A program made the position numbers and the translations under genes. Shown piece by piece: positions 1-11,535 of a stretch of DNA of 64,000 nucleotides; position 1 is the stretch's first letter, and every line of letters starts with the position of its first letter. The notes beneath the pieces are model-generated. The model was not told the DNA's origin, searched no databases, and worked only from the letters and a program-made list of their open reading frames with translations. The stretch is from Morella rubra (Eukaryota > Streptophyta > Magnoliopsida > Fagales > Myricaceae), in assembly GCA_003952965.2 (NCBI GenBank), contig CM025856.1, positions 13,286,386 through 13,350,385 of the forward strand, read 5' to 3'.

Positions 1-1427
1 TTACTATAAGTGAGCCTTTGAGGTAAGTATAAGCATGAGACATGACAATTTGAACGGAATCCGTCCCACGCGGATTACACATGAATATGACAAATTACAA
101 TAACTTCCTACGAACTATCATCCTTTTTCTTAATTATCCCTTAAACTATCACTCATTGTAATTCACCCTCTATAAAACTATGTCCTGTAACCTCTTAACC
201 CATGTTAAAAGACCATTTTGCCATATAAATTGGGAAGAAAAGAAAATGCAAGCTATCTGAAGACCCTCAACGTATGTTTTGAAGCCTTTGTCATTTTCAT
301 TTAGATCCGATTCACGCGTAAAAACTCTAAAGGGTGAATGAAAAATTGCAACTAATATTGCATGAGGGAGTACGATTTTATCTATTTGAGAAAGAAGAAA
401 GAGGTCAAAGAAACAAAAAGTTGTGTACCTTATGGATCGGGTTTCCCATGTGCCCTCAGCTTCTCTTTTAAAAGAAAACCCACTTTAGACTATTGCGCTC
501 TCGAAAATTCACCAAGAAGAAAACCTTACCTGCAGTGATTCAAACACTAGCAAAATTCATTTTGCAAACTCTGATAACCCTAATATCAGACATTGGTAAA
601 AACCCTTTACTAACTATGACAACTCCGATATCAGACACTGGCAAAACTTCTTTGCTGACTCCGACAATCCGATATAGTAATCTAAGAATGCTATTTAGAC
701 CCGCTCTATATGGCAACCACCTCAGACCTCTGAGATTTTTCTTATAGGCTCTTTTGTGAACAAACTCGTTCTTCAACACCAAAACTCCGGCAACCAAATT
801 TCTTAAACACTCTGGAAGCTTTACAACTGAGGGTTGGTATCAATGATGATTGAACGAGAGAAACTCTAATCAAGTTAGGTTATAAGTCCTTAAGGTATTT
901 TTCTCTCTCAAAATGGAGGCTTATAGGATGTTTAACTTGTGCTCTATAACGTTAAGTGACGACTGCACATGGTGTTTAAAGGTTACATTAAATTGTACCC
1001 CAAATAGAACTCTAAAAAATAGAGTTTTCTAAAAATCGTCTGTTCCCGCTCGAGTCAAGGTTAAGCAACAATCGGATGCAATCAATCTGTGAAGGCTTCC
1101 CTTGAGCCAGGATCAAGTGTCAGGTGAGTGAGAACAATCTATAACTCATCTATTCACTTCGCTCGAGCAAAGGGCAAGCGACAGACAAACGGAAACACTC
1201 TATAACTCATCGCAGGTGTTGCTTGAGCCAACATCAAGTGGCATGCAAGCGAGAAGATTTTAAACTCTTGAACGCTTTGATCAAACAAATTACAACTCAA
1301 TTTGAATTTAGTTTGGCACGGAATTTCATCAACACACAAATATACTAACCAGTTTGCCTTATGTTTCATTGATTGAAAAAATTTATCTACAAACATCTTA
1401 TTGATTAAGCTTTTTCTATATTTTTTT
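1..1427. repeat. Outer part of left arm, LTR-like repeat sequence, unclassified
   Basis: No convincing gene lies here. Between about 1,040 and 1,260 there are several spaced copies of a motif with a CTCGAGC core, alternating with recurring phrases about 70-90 bases apart (ATAACTCATC occurs at about 1,140 and 1,200). Internal reiteration of that kind is common in plant Ty1/copia LTRs. No matching second LTR or clean TG...CA ends were found, so the family call is tentative. Short ORFs at 493-747 and 540-797 overlap on opposite strands and are not convincing genes. Confidence 0.3.
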
Positions 1428-2767
1428 GGGAAATTGACAATATAGTCACTAGGTTTATATCACGCTGACAATTTAGTCACTAGGTTTTATTTTTTTACTT
1501 TATAGTCACTGAGTCATACCCATGTGACAATTGGGTCCTACGGTCCATGTTCCGTCAATCCATTTAACGAAACCCCATACCACGTCAGCATTTGAACACG
1601 TCATATCTGAGTTTAATAAAACGTTGCGTTTAGTCTTGTAAATTAAAATCCTCAATGCTAAACAACACACAGCACAAACTAAACACACAGTTTCATGTCA
1701 CTCTTTCGAACGTACCTGTGTCCGAGCACCGAGTGAATTGCGGTCTTGTTCCCATCATCAAGAGCTACACGAAAGAGTGCACTACAATTGTGCTCCTACC
1801 CCTCAAGGAATCCCCCCTTCAAAACATCGATCAGGGGAGGAACGATTCCCATTCCTTCGAGCTATATCCATAACAATAGGCCAGTACCCATATGCCCTTG
1901 AATTAATCTCCTTCGACGACCACAAAAATTCAACTTTTCCTCCTTCCAAATCCATTCCAACAGCTTTTCAAATCTCGATGAGGTAGCACCCAACAGTCTC
2001 GATTTTCTTCAAATCACTCCCATTTTATTGTTTAGCTGGGCAAACCAATCCTCAATCCATATTTTCACTTTGCAGCCAGCAGATGTCAACTTGTTCACGC
2101 TTATTGTCTTCATAACTTAACTCCCTGTAGAACAAATTAGTAAATAATTCATTTTGGATCTCAGACCATAAATCCCATGGTAACCAGAACATGCCCCACG
2201 TGCACAAGATTCTAAGAGCCCTGTTAAAACAATGATCCCTGCAGAGAATTCATTTATTGCAAATAAGATAAAGTATAAACTTCAGGAGAAACTTAAAAAA
2301 TGAGTTTGGATATGTGAAACCCACCATCATGTTTATGTTTCTTTAATGTAATAGGTGGGTTTTGGAGGGTCCATCAAGAAATTCTCGCACTAGCTGAGAA
2401 TGGTAGATTTAAGGGCGAGGTTAGGGAATACAGAGGAGAAATTGGGCTTGGACGAGTCCACCAGAGTAGGTGTGAAGCCAAGGGCTTGGCAGGATCGAAC
2501 ACAGGTGCGTTCGAAGGAATGGCCTGAGGAGACGATGACTAGGTCTGCCATGAGAGATTTAGAAATAGTGCGTGAAGGAGATGATGGCTTGGCATGAAAC
2601 TAGCGCTGATGTGGCATGGGGTTCCGTTAAATGAATTGACGGAATATAGACGGTAGGACTCAATCGTCACATAGGTATAGACTTAGTAACCATAAAGTAA
2701 AAAAATGAAACTCAGTGACTGAATCGTTAGCGTGGTATGAATTTAGTGACCATATTGCCAATTTTTC
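1428..2767. mobile_element. Mutator-like non-autonomous element with long terminal inverted repeats (left-arm copy)
   Basis: About 165 bases at 1,428-1,600 return in diverged reverse complement at about 2,605-2,767. Both ends carry the recurring phrases TAGTCACT and TTTTTTACTTTATAGTCACT and a segment with CCGTCAAT followed by TTTAACG. Long imperfect terminal inverted repeats around a 1-kb interior without a transposase are typical of non-autonomous Mutator-like elements. The interior is less repetitive, and on the minus strand it reads through ORF fragments, so it may be captured host sequence (Pack-MULE). No clear 9-bp target duplication is visible because both flanks are poly-T rich. Confidence 0.6.
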
Positions 2768-3225
2768 TTTTTCTTTTTTTTGATAAATTGATCAAAATGT
2801 AGTAATTTTAATGCGGGATATTTTTATTAGGAAGACACTTTTATTAAGAGGACTTATCTTTTGTAGATTTTGGACAAATTGGTGCTACAAACAATTTTAA
2901 ATACTACGTAAATTTTTTTTTTAACAATATGATTTTATTACTCCATCTCCCGAAGAAAAAAATTCTTGTTCCACCACTACTTGAAAAGGTTATGTTAGAA
3001 AATACGCTTTGTTCTTTTCAAAACGTCTTGCTTTTAGCGAGTTCAAAGTCTAGAACGGAGGTTAGCTTAAAGCTTGAAGGCATCACTTACTCAATTTTTT
3101 ATTAGGAATTGTTGGGACGAGGGATAAAGAAAGAGAGAGATTTCTTCATTCAATTATAAGATAGAGGTGGTTATTAGTGACGTAAAGACTGAAGCATGTA
3201 TGAATCAATGCTTCTTTATAGATTG
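2768..3225. other. AT-rich gene-free stretch, left arm
   Basis: No ORF or known element is recognised. The first 240 bases form one of the densest patches of mismatch to the right arm (15,120-15,357). There are many one- or two-base length changes in A/T runs, while the adjoining LINE is identical in both arms. Confidence 0.5.
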
Positions 3226-6200
3226 TTTTTTTTTTATGCTAAATAAAACCTCTTATTAAAAAAGCAACTAAAAGAGACCATGCATATCACAAGATCGAAT
3301 GTGCTTAGTATATTGCCCTCTGAAAAGAACCCTTCCTCACCAAACTGGGTTGCCCACTTAGCTAAGTTGTGAGCCAACTCATTACATATCCTAGGAACCC
3401 AACCAACCTTCCACTCAACAAGCTCAGCCGAAATGTGATTCACAAAGGTAGCAACAACCCATAAACTTGGCTGATCAGTAGATAGAATATCCTTGAATAA
3501 GAGCAAAGAATCACATTAAAAAATAGCTCGACACCAATTCCTCTTACAAGCCAAGGAAACCCCTTCCGCAAGAGCAAACGCTTCACCAACAATGGAGTTC
3601 ATAGTAACTAATCGTTCCGTGTATATCATCCAAAGGGAAATAAAAGAGTCTCTTACCTAGATAGTTATGTAAGACCCGTTTGAACGAACAGCAACATCCG
3701 AGTTAAGCTTCAAAAATCTCAGCTGAGGTGGATTCCAATGAAGATTCGCACTCCTGCCCACTTCAACCCAAGCAGCAGTGTGTTTCACATATCTGCGTCT
3801 AATCGCCATAACCACGTCCCCTGTATTAACCGGTTCAGAAAGGTGAACCATTTTGTTACGAGTGTGCCAAATAACATCCATCACTATGGCCACATTAAGA
3901 ACAAATGCTTGCAAGTTCCTTTCCTTCATATTAAAAGCACAATCAACTTGAAAAATAGTCTTAATCAACTTAGCCAGAGTAGAAAAAAGAATAGAATCCA
4001 TCTACACAACCCCCAAGGATTCTCATCAAGCAATACTTATCACGCTGCAATAGATTAGGAGGTGGAAAGTATCTTTTGTCGCTTGCCTACACAGAGGACA
4101 ATAAAAAACATCTTCATCCTCCCTATGCAAAATCCTTCCCAAACTCCCTTTGGTTTTCAATGCACCCTTTGCGACTTTTCATAATAAAAGTTTCAGTCAG
4201 CCTTGAATTTTTAACTTCCACAAGATATTTCAGGAAGTACTTTCCATCAAAAGATTGGTGGGCGCCCCCTGAGCTTGTTTTGCTCCCAAGACGGATTTAA
4301 CAAAATAACCTCCCATCAACTCCTTTGTCCAGATCCACTGATCCTTTCGAGAAGAACTAGGCACGGGCATTTTGAGAATCTCATCCACAAAATCTTTGGA
4401 GAAAAGGGTCCTGCTTAGCTGAACGTTCCATTAACCCTCTACAACAAATACCAAATCGTTGACCACCTGAATATCAACATTTTCAGAACTATCAAAACTC
4501 CAAAATGGCTTAAAAAGAGGACCCCCTGCAAGCCACGGTGCTTCTCTAATCTTAACAGAACTCCCATTAAGAGGCAAGATGCAAAGTCCAAACTACAGCT
4601 AAGGAGCAGCTTGAATAACGCCTTTCCATATACTCGAAACATTCTCAAGGTTCGGCCTATGCAACAATGGATTAAGCATCCTGTATTTGAGTTTGTAGAT
4701 CTGAACCTGAAGGCTCTCCGGCTGTTTTAGAAATCTCCAACTAAGTTTTGCAACCAAAGCAAGATTAGTTTCGAATATCTTCCTCAGCCCCAATTTCCCT
4801 TGTTCTTTAGGTTGGCAAATAGAATCTCAAGCACACGGAGTGAAATTTTTCTTTTTCTGAGTGGAGAAATACCACCAGAAGTCCTTAAGAATTATGTCAA
4901 TCTCTTCGCACCATCCTTTGGGCAACAAGAAGGTGGACATGCAATATAGAGGAATTGCTATTGCGATCGCCTAAATCAATGTTGTTCTTCCTGCCTAGGA
5001 AAGAGATCTCAATTTTCAACCCGCCAATTTGCTCAACACCTTATCCTTGACATCCTTAAAAGCTCTCCGTTTGGACCTGCTTATAAACAGCGGGCGACCT
5101 AAATACTTACTATTTAGAGCCATTTTTTTCACCTGCAAAAACACCACAAAGGTACTCCATAGCCTTTGGATGTGTGTTCTTGCTGGAGTATAAGGCAGAT
5201 TTACCCTTATTGACTTTTTGCCCTGACCACCTAGCATACAGCTCCAGCACCCCGTTAATGACAGTAGCTTGCTTTATGTTAGCCCTACAAAAGATAATTA
5301 GATCGTCGGCAAAGAGGATGTGAGAAATAGATGGTCTAGCCCAAGTCACTTTGGTACCATGAAGGGATCCTTGTAACTTAGCACGGCAAAGAAGTCTACA
5401 CAGCACCTTTGAACCCACGATAAACAAAAAAGGAGAAAGAGGGTCTCCTTGCCTAAGACCACAGGATGGGTTGAAAAAACCATAAGGTGTACCATTCAAA
5501 AGTACATAAAAAGAAATAGTGGTGATACACTTTCGACCCAACCAATCCACCTCTCATTGAAACTGAAGCATCATAGCACATAGAGAAGAAAACTCCATTC
5601 CATCCTATCATACGCCTTCTTCATATCTAGCTTCATAGCCATCAACCCTTTCCTACCCCTTTTAGCTTTCATAGAGTGCAGAATTTCTTGGCTCAAGATG
5701 AAGTCATCTTGAATGAGCCAGCCAGGTACAAACGCAGCTTGGAAGGGAAAAATTAATTTGAAGATAACCCTTTTGAGCCTCACAGTGAGAATTTTGGACA
5801 CAACTTTATAAGCCACATTGCAGAGGCTTATCAGGCATAAATGCTCAATTTTCATAGGGTGCTTCACTTTAGGTATCAAAACTATAAATTAGTGATTTAT
5901 CTGTTTCAACATATATCCTGACCGAAAAAAGTGTTGAACCATGTTAACCAACTCCTTTCCCATAGAACTCCAATAGTGCTGATAGAAAAGTGCAGACATT
6001 CCATCTAGGCCTATTGCCTTCATCGCCCCTAGTTGATTAACAGTTGCTTAAACCTCTTCCTCATTCAGGATAGCACAGGGGTCTTCATTATCCTCACTAG
6101 AAATAATTGATGGAACCAACTCCCGAATTTCATCATCAATCATAGGGGCTGAGGTCATATATAAATTCTAGAAAAAGTCCACCACATGATTACCAATAAC

Positions 6201-6595
6201 CTCCCTCTCTTGAAGCCATACCCCTTCTTGATTTTTGAAAGCTTCAATGTTGTTCTTCCGCCTCCGGATGATGGTCGACAGATGGAAGAACTTTGTATTG
6301 AGGTTCATTGAAGTCAACCACGTGACTCTAAATTTCTACTTCCAAATGCCTTCCTCCCTTTTCAATGCTTCTCATAAATCCACTTGAATACTCATTTCCA
6401 CCTCCCTAGATTGGTCCAATGGTGGCAGCCCTTGCACAAAGTCCAACTGATCATGGAGTTTCTTAATTTTATTCTGGACAAAGCCAAAGCTCTCTTTGTT
6501 CCATTTGCTCGGAGCCTTCCTAGTCTCCTTAATCTTCTGGACAAAAATGAAGCTGAACCATTGACAAGGGAGATTCATTTGTGGTTATTACTGAC
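3226..6595 (-). mobile_element. Degenerate LINE (L1-type, reverse transcriptase + RNase H), left-arm copy
   Basis: On the minus strand, fragments of a plant LINE ORF2 run in order. A linker upstream of RT is at 6,372-6,578, RT core parts are at 5,571-5,879 (KLDMKKAYDRMEW) and 5,110-5,550 (LRQGDPLSPF, then FADD), thumb and zinc-finger-like parts at 4,439-5,237, and RNase H pieces with an ELAHNLAKWA motif at 3,234-3,506. The endonuclease domain is missing, so the copy is 5'-truncated. A poly-T run at 3,226-3,238 is the poly(A) tail of the element. The frame is broken by at least eight stops or shifts (for example near 5,570, 5,890 and 6,375), so no functional protein is made. It mirrors 11,536-14,905. 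Confidence 0.9.
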
Positions 6596-6610
6596 TTAAA
6601 AAGATACTTT

Positions 6611-6923
6611 TGTTAGGATTGAATATTATAATTGAGCAAAAAGCTTAAGCTGATAGCTAAGTTGCGTTGTTCTCCTATGGGACAGTGATTGAGTTAAAAG
6701 ATGATTGCTGGCTCCATACAATTGAGCCAAAAGCTTAAGTTGATAGCTAAGTTGCGTTGTATCTCATAAGACAAAGCTTGAGTCAAAAGGTGATTACTTA
6801 TCCTTATAAAACCAAAACTTTCTCCCAACTATTTTCACTATACCATATTTTTCTATTTACAAAACCATTACTACCTATGCAATTTCAAAGATTTTGTCAT
6901 GCTTTGACGTTGGAAACTTAACA
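6611..6923 (+). mobile_element. LTR-like fossil with two tandem 90-bp units (left-arm copy)
   Basis: The stretch opens with TGTTAGGATT, a typical plant Ty1/copia LTR start, directly beside the LINE 5' end. Two tandem 90-base units follow (6,631-6,720 and 6,721-about 6,805), whose first 40 bases are almost identical. No internal domain, primer site or second LTR is attached, so it would be a solo LTR or a fragment. The right boundary is a guess and no target duplication was found. The mirror copy is 11,208-11,520. Confidence 0.35.
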
Positions 6924-7560
6924 TAGTTTTTCAAAGTACTTTTGCTTTCGAAGAATGAGAACATGTACTTTGTTTTACTTACCAAAGAGGGAAACAAATT
7001 CAAAGAACAAGCAATAAATGGGTAATGGGTGTGCATTAAGAATATAGATAAAGTAATAAATTATACTCACCACTTTGAAATACACCACCCTTTTTGTACT
7101 CTCCACTCATTTTGCTAAACTATGGTAGTCCATACCCTTTTGGCCTTAATTTGGCTAAAACCAAAAGAGAGAGTTGCCAAGGTCTAGTCTAATGCATCCT
7201 AACTAGGTACCTTATTTAAATGCTGCACAAGTGTGTCCAAAAGTTTTACCATGCTCTCCCAACCATTCATAGTGTAGTACCTGCATGCTCCAAGGTTCCA
7301 TCTTGAGCGGGACACAAAATTGTTGCATGAGTTTCTCTCGTTACTCAAAAAAAAAAAAAAAAAAACAGAAAGATAAAAAAAAAAATTCATCCAAAAGAAC
7401 TCGAATATTTCATTTTTAGATAAAGGTAGTTTGGATATTTTAGACCTTAAAGGAAAAGGCCTAAAATATATTATGAAATTTACTGTCAAGAAATTATGCA
7501 CATAATATCAACAAAAGAAAATTCACACACGCACGAGGCTCATTTAAGAATTCCTCAATA
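6924..7560. other. Gene-free AT-rich stretch with poly-A tracts, left arm
   Basis: I see no gene. A run of A (7,349-7,367) followed by a second run (about 7,376-7,385) may be the remains of a retroposon tail. The run lengths differ from those in the right-arm partner (about 10,748-10,785), and this is one of the main difference patches between arms. Confidence 0.45.
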
Positions 7561-9056
7561 TACTTTATATATATATATAAGTAAATAGTTTCATTGCAAT
7601 GGAATCCACAGTACAAGATATAATAAAAATAAAGAAACTATAGATCCAAGCAAATCTAAGCTGTAAAGTAAATCTATTAGGATCCAAAAGGATCGACAGA
7701 ATCACAAATGTTTCATGCTAAGCAGAGAGAGTGGGGTGGCAGGAAACGATAGACTATAGGTACCGAAACTACTTGGGTGCTAGCATATGAGAACTAAGTC
7801 AACGACAGCATAAAGGTGACGCAATAGAGCCCACAAGGAAGTCGACAAGGCCAACAAGTGGCTGCAAAAGCCCCCTGGACCAAAACAACAAGGCCCCCCA
7901 ATGGACCAAAAAACAAAGCAACAAAAAGGAAAAACACCGCGCTCAGAAGTAGGAAGGACGCAAAACACGGCATGAGGCAGCAACTATGGCGGCGCGTGAG
8001 TGCCATCCGCAGCAAAGGGCAGCGCGGCCAAAAAATTATGGACAGGAGCAAATCAAGACGGCCCAGGGTGCTGGATTTGTGTAGGAAAGCGATGCCTAAA
8101 AAGACCGCCAAAAAAGGCCCGTGTAAGGAGAAAACTGGTCAACGTGTGGGTGGCGCATGCGGCGGCCAACCGATGATGGGCTAGCACAGAAATGACCAGC
8201 TAGAGGAGCTGAGACTGATGAGCTACAGCATGGCCTCCGAGGATCAATAACGACATTAGGATCTAGCGTCCTTCTTCGAGTCAAAAAACGACAAAACGAA
8301 ACAAAACAAAGGACAAGGAAAATGCCAGTTTTCGGCCACAAGAGGGCTTGTGACAAGAAAGGAGAGAGGCCTGTCGCCAGAATCCGAAGGAGAAGGGGGG
8401 GTTGGGCAGGTGGTTTGAGGATGTTCTAGAGAGAAGGAGAATTCCTCAATATTCTGTTTTTTTCCTCAATATACACTTGAGCTGTTTCTTTTCTTTTTTC
8501 TAAGCACATTTCCCCAGTGACCCACGCTTTCAGCATTCGATCTCTCCCTCTTCCAAATAAAAGCATTAGAAAACATAAAAAACAGAAAGTATTCAAAGAC
8601 ATCTGTTCTGCATAAGCACCGAGTATGTAATCAGCCAGCAGGTATGAAACCATAGCCAGACAGATAGCACATCCTAAAACAGCCGCAAGTATGAATGCCT
8701 CTCCTTTTTTTATTTCCATGGCTGCCCAAAATAAAAGGTAGGCTTTTTCTCTGTTCACTGATTTCAAACTCTTCCATTAAAGAACTGAAACCTTGTCTAA
8801 TCCACAATCACTAAAATGACTTAAAAACAATAAGTGGCCAAACAGGCATATTGTGTATTGCGAAAGACATAGCAGGAAACTTGGTTAATACAAGGAGTTG
8901 GGAGTTTTGGACTAATCTCTTCTCCCTGCGTTGCCATGAAGTTTAATCGGTTCATTGCCTTTCTGTGAGGAGGAAGTTGAAATTCTTTTTCCTTTCCGCA
9001 GGGACCAGGGATTAGATCTAGGCATAACAAGAAATGCAAGGAATTTTACTTGAAAA
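7561..9056. other. Inner arm segment, unrecognised, left copy
   Basis: This is less AT-rich than the rest of the arm and reads partly open on both strands (7,780-8,356). It includes the mirror image of the small membrane-type ORF. It begins with a short TA dinucleotide run (about 7,566-7,580). No family was recognised. It could be a captured host fragment or the untranslated region of a retroelement. Confidence 0.4.
8426..8767 (-). CDS. Small ORF (113 aa), unrecognised, left-arm copy
   Basis: This is an ATG-to-stop ORF of 113 codons whose twin in the other arm (9,394-9,735) gives exactly the same protein. Residues about 26-50 (AAVLGCAICLAMVSYLLADY) and about 60-72 are hydrophobic enough to be membrane segments, and the C-terminal third is charged. 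I recognise no domain. Surrounding frames are full of stops and I see no convincing splice sites. It could be a chance ORF or a fragment of a captured exon. Confidence 0.15.
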   Translation of the reverse strand: MKSVNREKAYLLFWAAMEIKKGEAFILAAVLGCAICLAMVSYLLADYILGAYAEQMSLNTFCFLCFLMLLFGRGRDRMLKAWVTGEMCLEKRKETAQVYIEEKNRILRNSPSL

Positions 9057-9104
9057 GATTGACTATTTGCTCCCTATAATGAGCTACAACTTGGTCTCTT
9101 CGAA
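9057..9104. other. Palindrome spacer (48 bp)
   Basis: This is the only unpaired sequence at the centre of symmetry. The arms meet it cleanly: 9,041-9,056 on the left and 9,105-9,120 on the right are exact reverse complements. I see no promoter, tRNA or element end in it. A strand of this DNA could fold into a hairpin with a 48-base loop. Confidence 0.93.
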
Positions 9105-9393
9105 TTTTCAAGTAAAATTCCTTGCATTTCTTGTTATGCCTAGATCTAATCCCTGGTCCCTGCGGAAAGGAAAAAGAATTTCGAGTTCCTCCTCACAGAA
9201 AGGCAATGAACCGATTAAACTTCATGGCAACGCAGGGAGAAGAGATTAGTCCAAAACTCCCAACTCCTTGTATTAACCAAGTTTCCTGCTATGTCTTTCG
9301 CAATACACAATATGCCTGTTTGGCCACTTATTGTTTTTAAGTCATTTTAGTGATTGTGGATTAGACAAGGTTTCAGTTCTTTAATGGAAGAGT

Positions 9394-9735
9394 TTGAAAT
9401 CAGTGAACAGAGAAAAAGCCTACCTTTTATTTTGGGCAGCCATGGAAATAAAAAAAGGAGAGGCATTCATACTTGCGGCTGTTTTAGGATGTGCTATCTG
9501 TCTGGCTATGGTTTCATACCTGCTGGCTGATTACATACTCGGTGCTTATGCAGAACAGATGTCTTTGAATACTTTCTGTTTTTTATGTTTTCTAATGCTT
9601 TTATTTGGAAGAGGGAGAGATCGAATGCTGAAAGCGTGGGTCACTGGGGAAATGTGCTTAGAAAAAAGAAAAGAAACAGCTCAAGTGTATATTGAGGAAA
9701 AAAACAGAATATTGAGGAATTCTCCTTCTCTCTAG
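9394..9735 (+). CDS. Small ORF (113 aa), unrecognised, right-arm copy
   Basis: This is the mirror twin of 8,426-8,767 with an identical product. It starts about 340 bases from the symmetry centre and is transcribed outward, so the two copies are divergent. It has one strong and one weaker hydrophobic segment followed by a basic/acidic tail (residues about 75-113). No homologous family is recognised and expression is unproven. Confidence 0.15.
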   Translation: MKSVNREKAYLLFWAAMEIKKGEAFILAAVLGCAICLAMVSYLLADYILGAYAEQMSLNTFCFLCFLMLLFGRGRDRMLKAWVTGEMCLEKRKETAQVYIEEKNRILRNSPSL

Positions 9736-9739
9736 AACA

Positions 9740-10580
9740 TCCTCAAACCACCTGCCCAACCCCCCCTTCTCCTTCGGATTCTGGCGACAGGCCTCTCTCC
9801 TTTCTTGTCACAAGCCCTCTTGTGGCCGAAAACTGGCATTTTCCTTGTCCTTTGTTTTGTTTCGTTTTGTCGTTTTTTGACTCGAAGAAGGACGCTAGAT
9901 CCTAATGTCGTTATTGATCCTCGGAGGCCATGCTGTAGCTCATCAGTCTCAGCTCCTCTAGCTGGTCATTTCTGTGCTAGCCCATCATCGGTTGGCCGCC
10001 GCATGCGCCACCCACACGTTGACCAGTTTTCTCCTTACACGGGCCTTTTTTGGCGGTCTTTTTAGGCATCGCTTTCCTACACAAATCCAGCACCCTGGGC
10101 CGTCTTGATTTGCTCCTGTCCATAATTTTTTGGCCGCGCTGCCCTTTGCTGCGGATGGCACTCACGCGCCGCCATAGTTGCTGCCTCATGCCGTGTTTTG
10201 CGTCCTTCCTACTTCTGAGCGCGGTGTTTTTCCTTTTTTGTTGTTTTTTTTGTCCATTGGCCTTTTGTTTATTCCAGGGGCTTTTGCAGCCACTTGTTGG
10301 CCTTGTCGACTTCCTTGTGGGCTCTATTGCGTCACCTTTATGCTGTCGTTGACTTAGTTCTCATATGCTAGCACCCAAGTAGTTTCGGTACCTATAGTCT
10401 ATCGTTTCCTGCCACCCCACTCTCTCTGCTTAGCATGAAACATTTGTGATTCTGTCGATCCTTTTGGATCCTAATAGATTTACTTTACAGCTTAGATTTG
10501 CTTGGATCTATAGTTTCTTTATTTTTATTATATCTTGTACTGTGGATTCCATTGCAATGAAACTATTAATCTTATATATA
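9740..10580. other. Inner arm segment, unrecognised, right copy
   Basis: This is the partner of 7,570-8,420. Open frames at 9,805-10,065 and 10,050-10,352 show no domain. The patch at 10,240-10,290 differs from the left arm mainly by shortened G and C runs. It ends in a TA dinucleotide run near 10,573. Confidence 0.35.
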
Positions 10581-11207
10581 TATATAAATATATTGAGAAT
10601 TCTTAATGAGCCCGTGCAAGTTGGAATTTCTTTTGTGAATATTATGTGCATAATCTTGACAGTAAATTCATTAATATATTAGCCTTTTCCTAAGGTCTAA
10701 AATATCCAAACACCTTATCTAAAAAATAAATATTCGATTCTTTGGATAAAAAAATTTTTTATCTCTTCTGTTTTTTTTTTTTTTGAGTAACGAGAGAAAC
10801 TCATGCAACAATTTTGTGTCCCGCTCAAGATGGAACCTTGGAGCATGCAGGTACTACACTATGAATGGTTGGGAGAGCATGGTAAAACTTTTGGACACAC
10901 TTGTGCAGCATTTAAATAAGGTACCTAGTTAGGATGCATTAGACTAGACCTTGGCAACTCTCTCTTTTGGTTTTAGCCAAATTAAGGCCAAAAGGGTATG
11001 GACTACCATAGTTTAGCAAAATGAGTGGAGAGTACAAAAAGGGTGGTGTATTTCAAAGTGGTGAGTATAATTTATTACTTTATCTATATTCTTAATGCAC
11101 ACCCATTACCCATTTATTGCTTGTTCTTTGAATTTGTTTCCCTCTTTGGTAAGTAAAACAAAGTACATGTTCTCATTCTTCGAAAGCAAAAGTACTTTGA
11201 AAAACTA
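10581..11207. other. Gene-free AT-rich stretch, right arm
   Basis: This is the partner of 6,924-7,560. It holds a T run at about 10,769-10,785 and otherwise nothing recognisable. Confidence 0.4.
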
Positions 11208-11520
11208 TGTTAAGTTTCCAACGTCAAAGCATGACAAAATCTTTGAAATTGCATAGGTAGTAATGGTTTTGTAAATAGAAAAATATGGTATAGTGAAAAT
11301 AGTTGGGAGAAAGTTTTGGTTTTATAAGGATAAGTAATCACCTTTTGACTCAAGCTTTGTCTTATGAGATACAACGCAACTTAGCTATCAACTTAAGCTT
11401 TTGGCTCAATTGTATGGAGCCAGCAATCATCTTTTAACTCAATCACTGTCCCATAGGAGAACAACGCAACTTAGCTATCAGCTTAAGCTTTTTGCTCAAT
11501 TATAATATTCAATCCTAACA
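11208..11520 (-). mobile_element. LTR-like fossil with tandem 90-bp units (right-arm copy)
   Basis: This mirrors 6,611-6,923. Read on the minus strand it starts with TGTTAGGATT at 11,520. The two 90-base units lie at about 11,326-11,500. It abuts the 5' end of the right-arm LINE. No internal region is present. Confidence 0.35.
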
Positions 11521-11535
11521 AAAGTATCTTTTTAA

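Larger units (their letters stand above)
1..9056. repeat. Left arm of a giant inverted repeat (palindrome)
   Basis: The first 9,056 bases are repeated in reverse complement as 9,105-18,115. Base 1 pairs with 18,115, and 9,041-9,056 pairs with 9,105-9,120. The sum of paired coordinates falls stepwise from 18,161 at the centre to 18,131, 18,122 and 18,116 outward, so the left arm is 45 bases longer in net indels. Between about 3.0 and 7.2 kb the ORFs on both strands translate identically in the two arms. Differences cluster near 0.5-0.65, 1.3, 2.77-3.0, 7.34-7.6 and 7.86-7.92 kb. The arm is a stack of transposons rather than a host locus. It begins at the window edge, so its true outer end is unknown. 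Confidence 0.97.
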
